64,000 nucleotides of DNA, taken from positions 22,617 to 86,616 of the forward strand of contig NZ_BMVO01000027.1 in the NCBI RefSeq assembly GCF_014650755.1, given 5' to 3'. Positions within the stretch are counted from its first letter, which is position 1; each line of letters begins with the position of its first letter. The position numbers and the translations under genes are program-made. The notes under the pieces were generated by a model. It was not told where the DNA came from. It did not search any database and worked only from the letters and a program-made list of their open reading frames with translations. Source of the DNA: Streptomyces chryseus. Lineage in GTDB: Bacteria; Actinomycetota; Actinomycetes; Streptomycetales; Streptomycetaceae. Positions 44,562 through 52,378 of this stretch are shown here, in pieces.

Positions 44562-44599
44562 GTCTGGCGTTGTCCGGGTGTGTCGATGGCTTCCCGGTC

Positions 44600-44870
44600 T
44601 TCGCGGCCAGGTCCCAGCGTCAGCGCCTTGAAGTTGTGGTGAAGGCCGTGGTGAAGCGTCTGGGTGCTCTGCCTGCCGCTGCCGAGTTTCTGCGCCGGCT
44701 GGATGTGGCTGGGGTCGTCGATGAGGTGTGTCCGGGCGGCGCGAGCGCCCATCTGACGCACGGACAGGTCATTGGAGGCACTGGTGGCCAACCGGCTGAC
44801 CTCGCCCGCACCACTGGTGCGGGTCGGGGACTGGGCCCGGACCTGGGCGGTGGAGGAGGTGTCGAGCCCC
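44600..44870 (+). pseudogene. IS1634-type transposase, N-terminal remnant
   Basis: Two frames give VVKRLGALPAAAEFLRRLDV, VVDEVCPGGASAHLTHGQVI and then EALVANRLTSPAPLVRVGDW, ARTWAVEEV. This is the N-terminal region of IS1634/IS4-like transposases. One frameshift lies near 44775 and the sequence stops making sense after 44870, so most of the gene is lost. Confidence 0.65.
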
Positions 44871-45394
44871 AGCGCAGCGGCTTCCGCGCGCCGCTGGTCG
44901 GTCAGGCGCAGCGTCCAACCGGCTCCAGCCCGCACCCTGGCCCTGCTCGTCTGAGGGTTGCTCCCTGTGAGCCGGGCCGGGCACCGCGCGCGCCAGACGC
45001 ACGCACTGCCGGCCGGCATGGGGGTGAAGACCCTGAGGGGATCAGGGCCCCACGAGCGTGCGATCCGAATACGCGAATGTGTACCCTTCGACCGGCTCAG
45101 CACCGCGGGGACTTGGGCCACGGTCCAGCCGGGTGAAGCGTGATGGCGGCGCCGTTTCGGTGAGGGCAGGGCCGCTGGGGGTGGGGCAGGCCGGCGAGCA
45201 GGTGCCCGTGGTGGCGCCGACGGGCCAGCGTCGGCGTCCGCGAGCCACCCCCGCAGACCGGTGGGGGTGGCGACGGCCGGCCAGACCCCGGTGCGGGGCC
45301 ATCCATCCTCAGCGCCCGCACCACGCTGTACGGACTGTTCCCGCGCCACGCTGTACTGGCCGGCTCGGAGAAGGGCACCTTGAGACCGTGTCGT

Positions 45395-45730
45395 GGGGGA
45401 ATCCGTGTGATGAGTGAGTGGAAGTGAGCATGGGCCTCCCTGGGGCCCGAGCCCGTCTCGGCCGGGCCCGAGGCGGGGAGCCCGAACGCACCCCAGGGTG
45501 ACCTCGAACTGCGGGGAGTCACCCCGCTGCCCGGCCCATCGATGATCGACACGGAGGTTCTGTCGCTGCTCGACGGGTAGACGCAGTTTGGTGGTCAGGC
45601 CGCCACGCGAGCGTCCGGGTCCGTGGTCAGCGGGTTCGATGGCGATGCCGCGAGACGGCTCCTTCTGGAGCCCTTTCAGGCCTGGCAGCGTGCTGGTGGG
45701 GCGCGAACGATGGTGGAGTCCTCAGCTCGC
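45395..45730 (-). pseudogene. IS5-family transposase remnant
   Basis: On the minus strand the frames give DSTIVRA, HQHAARPERAPEGAVSRHR, ADHGPGRSRGGLTTKL, RQNLRVDHRWAGQRGDSPQF and RAPRLGPGRDG, the order of the middle of an IS5-type DDE transposase. Several frameshifts break it and both ends are missing. It borders the 3' end of the sbnA-like gene, so the Dap cluster edge coincides with old mobile DNA. Confidence 0.6.
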
Positions 45731-45738
45731 AGTGCCCG

Positions 45739-46761
45739 TCAGGTCGTTGCGGTGCCTCGTCCGCCGGGGCGGGTGCCGGCTGTTCGGGAGCCGGTCGGCG
45801 GGGCGGTGGTGTCGAGTACGTCCTCGCCATAGAGTGCCTGCAGCCAGTTGGTCTGGTAGATGGTGTCGAGGTAGCGCTCCCCGAGGTCCGCGGCGATGGC
45901 CACGGCGGTGAGGTCGTGGGTGTCGTGCTGGTCGAGCCAGCCCATGGCGCCGCTGACCACCGTTCCGGTGGAGCCGCCGAAGAGGAATCCGCGTCTGGCC
46001 AGACGGCGGCAGGTACGGATGGTGTTCGCCTCTTCGACGTGGATGACCTCGTCGACGTACGTTTCGTCGAGCAGCGGCGGACGTACGCTCATGCCCAGTC
46101 CGGGGATCATCCGGCGGCCGGGGGGCCCGCCGAAGGACACCGAGCCGACGCTGTCGATCGCGACGACACGCACCGGACGGTGCCACTCGTGGAAGTAACG
46201 CGTGCAGCCCATCAGGGTGCCGGTGGTGCCCGCCCCGACGAAGACCACGTCCACGCCAGGGAATGCGCGAGCGATCTCCGGCGCCGTCCTGCGGTAGTGT
46301 GCCTTCCAGTTGCTCGGGTTTGTGTACTGGCTGAGCCACACGTACCGGCTGTCGGAGTCGCACAGCGCGTTGACGTATGCGAGCCGTGCGCCGAGGAAGC
46401 CTCCCTGGGCCTTCTGGGCGGCGATGACGTGCACCTGGCTGCCCAACGCCTCCATGATGAGTCTGGTCGCCAGGTTGCAGCGGGGGTCCGTCACGCACAG
46501 AAACCGGTAGCCCTTGCTCGCGGCGATCACGCTCAGCGCCACGCCCAGGTTCCCGGACGAGGATTCGACGATGATCGACTCGGGCGTCAGGGTGCCGTCG
46601 CGTTCGGCGCTCTCGACCATCTCGATCGCGGTCTTCAGCTTGATCGAGCCGGCGAAGTTGAAGCCCTCACACTTGAGGAAGAGCGAGTGCCCGAAGATCG
46701 GCCGGAGGTCGACGTACAGGTCCTCCTCGTTGAAGGCGTGAGGAACGGTTATGACGGGCAC
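45739..46761 (-). CDS. sbnA: SbnA-like N-(2-amino-2-carboxyethyl)-L-glutamate synthase
   Basis: A 340-residue fold-II PLP enzyme of the cysteine synthase family. The PLP Lys lies in EGFNFAGSIKLKTA, the substrate loop is IVESSSGNLGVALS, and GAGTTGTLMG binds the cofactor phosphate. GSIKLKTA and GNLGVAL match SbnA rather than CysK. SbnA joins O-phospho-L-serine and L-glutamate to give ACEGA, the first step to L-2,3-diaminopropionate. GTG 46761 with GAGGAG 7 bases upstream is chosen. It is 97 bp downstream of the sbnB-like gene on the same strand. Confidence 0.9.
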   Translation of the reverse strand: MPVITVPHAFNEEDLYVDLRPIFGHSLFLKCEGFNFAGSIKLKTAIEMVESAERDGTLTPESIIVESSSGNLGVALSVIAASKGYRFLCVTDPRCNLATRLIMEALGSQVHVIAAQKAQGGFLGARLAYVNALCDSDSRYVWLSQYTNPSNWKAHYRRTAPEIARAFPGVDVVFVGAGTTGTLMGCTRYFHEWHRPVRVVAIDSVGSVSFGGPPGRRMIPGLGMSVRPPLLDETYVDEVIHVEEANTIRTCRRLARRGFLFGGSTGTVVSGAMGWLDQHDTHDLTAVAIAADLGERYLDTIYQTNWLQALYGEDVLDTTAPPTGSRTAGTRPGGRGTATT

Positions 46762-46858
46762 GATGGCCTCCTCAGCTGCGATGGAGCGCTTTCGTACGTC
46801 TGTCGGTGGCCGTCCTGCGGCTCCGTGACCGACTGGCCTGCCAGGGCCCAGCGGCCGC

Positions 46859-47929
46859 TCATCCGTATCGCCGCAGTTCGTGGAAGAAACCGTCGATGCC
46901 ATGCAGCCCTCCGGAGCGGGCCACCTCGTCGTAGACGTACTTGCCCACCGCCAGATCGAGAACCCCGAGGCCGAAGGGCGAGAACACGACCGGCCGGTCT
47001 CTCGGAACACTCACCCGTCCGTCCATCACGTCGTCCAGCGTGCCCTGCAGGAAGTCCCGGTTGCCCGTGAGTTGCTCGGCCAGGTGGGGCGAGGTGTTGG
47101 CCTTGAGGCAGTGTTCCACGTCGTCGACGATGTTGAACGAGGCGAGGATGATCTCCGGTGCCAGGTCGCGCAGCGACACGTGCAGCACCAACGGGTTGTG
47201 CTCGAACCACGACAGGTCGCTGACGTGCGGCTGCGCGGCGACGGTGGCGAAGACCACCAGGTCGCTGTAGCGGATCAGCTCTTCGGCGCTTTCGTGCACG
47301 GTGATCCGTCCGGCGGTCTGCGACTGCTCCAGGTAGCACCGGAGCCCGGCGGCACTGTCGGCGGACACGTCGTGCACGCCGACCTCGTCGAACGACCAGC
47401 CGGTGGCTGCGAGGAAGTCGTAAATGTAGCGGGCGATAAGGCCCGCTCCGACGAACCCGACGCGCGTCGGACGCGGTCGGCCGTTGCTGAGCCACTGGGC
47501 CGCCAGGGCCGCCGAGGAGGCCGTTCGGGTGGCACTGACGATGGAGCCTTCCAGGCAGGCGAACGGGTAGCCGGTGCGATGGTCGTTGAGGATCAGCACC
47601 GCCGAGGCCCTCGGGATGCCGGCCGCCACATTCTCCGGGAAGCTGGAGATCCACTTCAGGCCGTCCACCCGCATCGGCTCCCCGATCGAGGCGGGCAGCG
47701 CGATGATCCGCGAGGACGGGCGGTCGGGAAACCGCAAGAAGTAGGATGGCGGGTTCACGCAGTTACCGGCGCTGTGCAGCCGGTACGTGGCCTCCACCAA
47801 TTCCACGATCTGCTTCTCGCGCCCCTGCAGCACGCCCTCGACCTGGGCGCCGGAGACGACGGCGAACGTCGGTACGCTCATCGGCTCGCGCAGGGTGAAT
47901 TCCATCGCGGGGGAACGCCTGGTGGTCAT
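46859..47929 (-). CDS. sbnB: SbnB-like N-(2-amino-2-carboxyethyl)-L-glutamate dehydrogenase
   Basis: A 356-residue protein of the ornithine cyclodeaminase/mu-crystallin family. Landmarks are VNPPSYFLRFPDRPSSRIIA, DGLKWISSFPENVAAGIPRA, LNDHRTGYPFACLEGSIVSA, RTASSAALAAQWL and the NAD-binding VGFVGAGLIARYIYDFLA. It shares the SbnB WISSFPxN block. SbnB oxidatively splits ACEGA into L-Dap and 2-oxoglutarate. Its ATG overlaps the dioxygenase stop (ATGA). Together with the SbnA-like gene this is a complete Dap route. Confidence 0.92.
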   Translation of the reverse strand: MTTRRSPAMEFTLREPMSVPTFAVVSGAQVEGVLQGREKQIVELVEATYRLHSAGNCVNPPSYFLRFPDRPSSRIIALPASIGEPMRVDGLKWISSFPENVAAGIPRASAVLILNDHRTGYPFACLEGSIVSATRTASSAALAAQWLSNGRPRPTRVGFVGAGLIARYIYDFLAATGWSFDEVGVHDVSADSAAGLRCYLEQSQTAGRITVHESAEELIRYSDLVVFATVAAQPHVSDLSWFEHNPLVLHVSLRDLAPEIILASFNIVDDVEHCLKANTSPHLAEQLTGNRDFLQGTLDDVMDGRVSVPRDRPVVFSPFGLGVLDLAVGKYVYDEVARSGGLHGIDGFFHELRRYG

Positions 47930-48945
47930 CGCGTGGTCACCTCCACGGTCGGCGAGCAGTCGGCCAGGCGCACCGGGTCGGCCATTCCGACCAGCACCTC
48001 GCGGGGGCCCTCGTAGGGCTCCCTGCTGTGTGCGGTGCGGACGTTGTCGACAATCATCAGGTCGCCGGCCTGCCACGGCTCGCGTGCGGTCTTGTCCTCG
48101 TACGTCTTGTTGAGCAGCTCCACGACATCTTCGCCGATGGGGTCGCCGCCGCCGTAGCGGGTGTTGAACGGCAGACCGTCGGCGCCGTAGACGTCCACGA
48201 GGTACTCGCGCACCTCGGGGGCCATCGTCCACTCGTTGAGGAACGCGATCTGGTTGAACCAGCAGCGCGCGCCGGTGACGGGGTGACGTACCACAGCGTT
48301 GCGGCGCTGCCTGGTGTGCAGGGTCCCGTCCGGCTGCCAGGCGTACTCGATCGCGTTGGCCCGGCAGTAGCTCTCCACGACGCCGCGGTCCTTCGTGCCG
48401 AACGCCTCGGCCACGGACGCCCCGATCTCGTCGTTGTAGCTGCGGGTGAGCAGCCAGCCCTCCCGCTCGAACCGCTCGGTCAGTTCGGCCGGCAGCGCCT
48501 CCAGTACGGCCGACGCGTCGGACACGGCGGTCGCTCCGCCCGCGGTGGGCGCGCCGAGGCATGCGAACAGCATCAGGCCGGGGAACTCGAGGGCGTAACT
48601 CAGCTCGTGGTGCATGCACATCGGCTGGTTCGGCGGCCAGTGGGCCGAGGAGTACACGCCGGGCGCGTAGGCCTGCCGGGGGGCGAAGGCCTCCTTCTCA
48701 GTCATCAGGGCCCTGGCCAGCTGCCGGAAGACGGTGCCGGTCCCGTCCGCGTCGTGCAGACCGAGGCCGCGTACCAGGACCGCACCGTGCTCGGCGACGA
48801 GAGCGTGCAGAGCGTCGCGGTGCTCGGCCGCCCAGTGGCCGTGGTCGCCGGGCGGCGCGCCGCCAGCGGTTCCGGCGGGCAGCACGGGCGGGTGGCCGGA
48901 TCGCAGTTCGAGGTTGAGCGGTGACGCCGGGGATGAGATCGGCAT
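47926..48945 (-). CDS. TauD/TfdA-type Fe(II)/2-oxoglutarate dioxygenase (SyrP/clavaminate synthase-like)
   Basis: A 339-residue protein. Iron ligands are predicted in HHELSY (HxE rather than HxD, as in clavaminate synthase and SyrP) and a distal His in NVRTAHSREPYEGPREVLVG, whose Arg binds 2-oxoglutarate. Other blocks are GAVLVRGLGL, WPPNQPMCMHHELS, GGATAVSDASAVLEALP and RCWFNQIAFLNEW. SyrP-like enzymes hydroxylate an amino acid tethered to an NRPS carrier protein, so this one probably hydroxylates carrier-bound Dap or another residue. AAGGAG precedes ATG 48945. It is translationally coupled to sbnB. Confidence 0.88.
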   Translation of the reverse strand: MPISSPASPLNLELRSGHPPVLPAGTAGGAPPGDHGHWAAEHRDALHALVAEHGAVLVRGLGLHDADGTGTVFRQLARALMTEKEAFAPRQAYAPGVYSSAHWPPNQPMCMHHELSYALEFPGLMLFACLGAPTAGGATAVSDASAVLEALPAELTERFEREGWLLTRSYNDEIGASVAEAFGTKDRGVVESYCRANAIEYAWQPDGTLHTRQRRNAVVRHPVTGARCWFNQIAFLNEWTMAPEVREYLVDVYGADGLPFNTRYGGGDPIGEDVVELLNKTYEDKTAREPWQAGDLMIVDNVRTAHSREPYEGPREVLVGMADPVRLADCSPTVEVTTR

Positions 48946-49025
48946 CTCGGTCTCCTTTCGACTTGCATGGGTGGTGTCGAGTGAGTCGGTCGCGTCGGTT
49001 ATCCCGGATGCATCGTGTTTGTTCT

Positions 49026-52000
49026 CTACGGCCCAGGAACGGGGGCCGGCCATTCGGCGGCGCGCAGCACGGCCTTCGCCGCTTCCACCGGGCGAGTGCG
49101 CGAGAAGTGGTGACCGCCGTCGGGGAGTTCGTGCAGATCGACGTGGTCGGCCAGCAGATGCCAGTCGCGGTGCCGCTCCCGGACCCCCGCGGTGATCGGG
49201 TCGTCGGCGGCCACGACCACCGTGACCGGTGCTGCCAGCTTCACGGTCGGCGGGCTGTCCAGGGCGTCCGCGAAGTAGCGGTGGGCGGACACCACGTCGT
49301 GCCGGTAGGCGGCGGCGACGTGCTCGGCCTGCGCGGCGTCGAGCCCACCGGGCCCGGGGTAGCCGCCGTCCCCGTTCTCCGTCAGCTCGGCGGCGATCCG
49401 GTCGTCGCTCAGCCCGGACAGCTCGGCAGCGGCCGCGCGCCGGCCGGCGGCGTCACCGAGCAGCTGCGCCGCCACGAACACCCGCTGGACGCCGACGCCG
49501 CGCTCCGCCAGCCTCCTCGCCGTCTCCAGGGCCGGCGCGGCGCCCGAGGAGTGGCCCCACAGCAGGACCCCGGTCAGGCCGCGGCGGGTGATCTCGGCAC
49601 TGACCTCCTCCACCAGTCGCATCATCGGCACGAAGGCTGCGCCCTCGGCTGTCACGTCGTGGCCGGGCGGCTCGACGGCGTACACCGCCCATCCGGTGCT
49701 CTGCAGGGCCCTGGCCATCGGCTCGAAGCTCACCGCGCTGCCGCCGGCAGGGGGGAAACAGACGAGAGCGCCGGTCCGGGCGCCGCCCGGTGCCGACAGG
49801 GGGTGCAGTAGCCCGGAGGGCTGCTCGGCTCCGTCGTCGGGCAATCCGCCGTCGAGCAACCGGGCGAGGTCGGCGAGCACCGGGTGACGTGCTACGTCCT
49901 TGAGGGACACCGCGCGCTCCAGGGCGACGGCGAGTTTCACCGCCGACAACGATGTGCCGCCCCGGTCGAAGAAGTGGTCCAGCCGTTTGATCCGGTGCCG
50001 CGGGATGCCGAGCACCTGCTCCCAGGCGGCGGCCAGCCGCCGTTCGGCGGGGGTCATCGGCCCGGCCGGCGGCGTCGGTGCGTCACCGTCCTCGCCGGCC
50101 GCGTCGAGATCGCCGGCCAGCGCCGTCAGCGCCTTCCGGTCGGACTTGCCGTTCGCGGTCACCGGGAGGCTCTCCCGCCAGTGGACGGCCGACGGGACCA
50201 TGTACGCGGGCAGCGACTCGCCCAGCCGGTCCAGCAGGACGCCGGCATCCAGTGGCCGCGGACCGGTGCAGAAGGCCACCAGGTGCTGGCCGCGGCCGGG
50301 CCGCTCGGTGACGACCACCGCACCGTCGCGGACACCGGGCACCCGCAGCAGGGTGTTCTCGATCTCGCCGATCTCGATCCGGAAGCCACGGATCTTCACC
50401 TGGCTGTCCCGGCGGCCGAGGAAGTCCAGTCTGCCGCCGGGCAGCCAGCGGCCGTAGTCGCCGCCCCGGTAGAGGCGCCGGCCGGCGGCGTGCGGATCGG
50501 GCATGAACGCCTGTCGCGTGCGCTCGGGATCGTTGACGTACCCGCGGCCGACGCAGACGCCGGAGAAGACGATCGCGCCGGGGGCTCCGAGCGGCACCGG
50601 TGACAGGTACTCGTCGACGACATAGACATGTACGTTGTTGACGCACCGGCCGAGCGGCACCCGCTCGGTGCCCGGAACCCTGTCCATGACCTCGTGGTTG
50701 GTGTCGTCCGAGGTTTCGGTCAGTCCGTAGGCGTTGACCAGCCGGATCTTCGGCGCGGCCGCGAACCACCGTTGCGCGAGTTCCTTCTTGAGCGCCTCGC
50801 CGGTGACCGACACGTACCGCAGGTCCGGCAGCTCGCGTGGGCGCTGCTCCAGGCAGGACAGTACGACGTCGAGGTAGGACGGCACGACTTGGAGCACCGT
50901 GACCCGGCCGTCGGCGATCCTGTCCACGAACCGCTGGGCGTCGAGGATCACCTCCTGCTCGACCAGCAGGGTCCGCCCTCCCACCACCAGCGCGGAAAGC
51001 AGTTGCCACAGCGATATGTCGAAGCACTGGGGTGCGGTCTGGGCGACCACCTGACCCGGGCGGATCTCCAGGTCGTCGATCTTGGCGCAGAGGTGGTTGA
51101 GCATGCCCGCGTGTTCGCACATCGCCCCCTTGGGCTCGCCGGTGGAACCGGAGGTGAAGTAGATGTACGCCGGCTGTTCCGCTGCCACCCGTACGCCGAG
51201 ATCGGCGCCGGCGTGGTCCTCGGCGTACGCCTCTTCGACGTGGACCGTACGCACGCCGGGCGGCGAGCCGGGGGAGGGGCTGGGGGACGAGCCGGCGGAC
51301 AGCGAATCGAGAGCCTGGTCGAGCGTGCCGGTGCTGCCGCATTCGGTCAGCACCAGCCGGCACCCGGCGCAGGAGAGCGTGGCCGCGATGCGCTCGGCCG
51401 GGAAGTGCGGCTCGATGGGCAGGTACACCCCGCCTGCCTTGAAGACGGCGAGCACGGCGGCCGTCCAGTCCAAATTGCGCTCGGTCACCACGGCGACGAC
51501 GTCTTCGCGCCGCAAGCCCCGCGCCAGCAGGGCCCGTCCGAGCCGGTTGGCTCGTTCGTTGAGCTCCCGGTACGTCCATTGCCGGTCGCCATGCACGGCC
51601 GCGACGGCCTCCGGGTGGGCCCGTACCCGCTCCTCGAACAGCTCGTGGGCCCTGCGGTCCGGCAGATCGCGGTACGGACCGGCCAGTCCTTCGATCTGGA
51701 ACCGGAGTTCCTCGGTGCCGAGCAGGCTCTGCCGCCGGTGCTCCGCGTCCGGATCGGCGGCGATCAGGGCGAGCGCGGTGAGGTGGTAGCCGGCGATCCG
51801 GGCGACGGCGTCGGCGTCCAGCGCGTCGCGCCGGTACCGCAACCGCAGCGAGCGACTCCCGCCGTCTCGCGGCACCCCCAGTCCCAGGACGACGTGTCCG
51901 GGAAGGTCGCCGTAACTGTCGGCCGGGTCGAACACCGCCTCGGTCGACGGTCCGGCCAGGCCCAGCTCGCGCCTCAGCTCGTCGAGTGGGAAGTCCTTGT

Positions 52001-52361
52001 GCAGCAGCAGTTGCGACTCGGCCCGGCGCGTCCGTACGAGCAGGTCGCGCCACGAGTCCGGTGCGGTCGTCAGCCGGCAGGGCAGCGGCGGGCCGTCCCC
52101 GGCGGCGAGGTAGCCCGTGCTGACCTCGGGATCACCCGAGAGCGCGGCGAGTACCTTGGTGTGCGCCGCGAGCACCACCGAGGTGAACGGCACGGCCAGT
52201 TCCTCCGCGAGCCGGTGCAGCGCGGCCACGACGTCGTCCGGGACCTTCGCCTCGTGCGTAGCGGTCCCCGGCACCGGCTCCGGTGCCCAACGCGGTAGCG
52301 CGGTGGATCCACCGGCGGCGAGTACACCGCTCCAGAACGTCCGGCCGGCCTCGGTCCGCAT
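49026..52361 (-). CDS. NRPS: partial C domain - A - PCP - TE
   Basis: An 1111-residue protein. Residues 1-230 resemble the C-terminal half of a condensation domain with no HHxxxDG. The A domain spans 240-750 (YFTSGSTGEPKG, NAYGLTET, YRGGDYGRW, A10 Lys739). Aligning by eye to GrsA, specificity positions are D448 I449 W452 Q491 S518 T520 A544 D552 D553 K739; two extra acidic residues suit a cationic substrate such as Dap. PCP is 768-840 with Ser804 in GGTSL. TE is 860-1105 with GHSSG (Ser938) and a late GGHHF. ATG 52361 has GGAGGGAG upstream. A Ser/Pro insert occurs at 355-369. Confidence 0.93.
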   Translation of the reverse strand: MRTEAGRTFWSGVLAAGGSTALPRWAPEPVPGTATHEAKVPDDVVAALHRLAEELAVPFTSVVLAAHTKVLAALSGDPEVSTGYLAAGDGPPLPCRLTTAPDSWRDLLVRTRRAESQLLLHKDFPLDELRRELGLAGPSTEAVFDPADSYGDLPGHVVLGLGVPRDGGSRSLRLRYRRDALDADAVARIAGYHLTALALIAADPDAEHRRQSLLGTEELRFQIEGLAGPYRDLPDRRAHELFEERVRAHPEAVAAVHGDRQWTYRELNERANRLGRALLARGLRREDVVAVVTERNLDWTAAVLAVFKAGGVYLPIEPHFPAERIAATLSCAGCRLVLTECGSTGTLDQALDSLSAGSSPSPSPGSPPGVRTVHVEEAYAEDHAGADLGVRVAAEQPAYIYFTSGSTGEPKGAMCEHAGMLNHLCAKIDDLEIRPGQVVAQTAPQCFDISLWQLLSALVVGGRTLLVEQEVILDAQRFVDRIADGRVTVLQVVPSYLDVVLSCLEQRPRELPDLRYVSVTGEALKKELAQRWFAAAPKIRLVNAYGLTETSDDTNHEVMDRVPGTERVPLGRCVNNVHVYVVDEYLSPVPLGAPGAIVFSGVCVGRGYVNDPERTRQAFMPDPHAAGRRLYRGGDYGRWLPGGRLDFLGRRDSQVKIRGFRIEIGEIENTLLRVPGVRDGAVVVTERPGRGQHLVAFCTGPRPLDAGVLLDRLGESLPAYMVPSAVHWRESLPVTANGKSDRKALTALAGDLDAAGEDGDAPTPPAGPMTPAERRLAAAWEQVLGIPRHRIKRLDHFFDRGGTSLSAVKLAVALERAVSLKDVARHPVLADLARLLDGGLPDDGAEQPSGLLHPLSAPGGARTGALVCFPPAGGSAVSFEPMARALQSTGWAVYAVEPPGHDVTAEGAAFVPMMRLVEEVSAEITRRGLTGVLLWGHSSGAAPALETARRLAERGVGVQRVFVAAQLLGDAAGRRAAAAELSGLSDDRIAAELTENGDGGYPGPGGLDAAQAEHVAAAYRHDVVSAHRYFADALDSPPTVKLAAPVTVVVAADDPITAGVRERHRDWHLLADHVDLHELPDGGHHFSRTRPVEAAKAVLRAAEWPAPVPGP

Positions 52362-52378
52362 GCCCGTTCTCCCTCCGT

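Noticed and set aside
44880..45390. Minus- and plus-strand frames between the two transposase scars
   Set aside because: No family pattern, no RBS; likely eroded mobile DNA.
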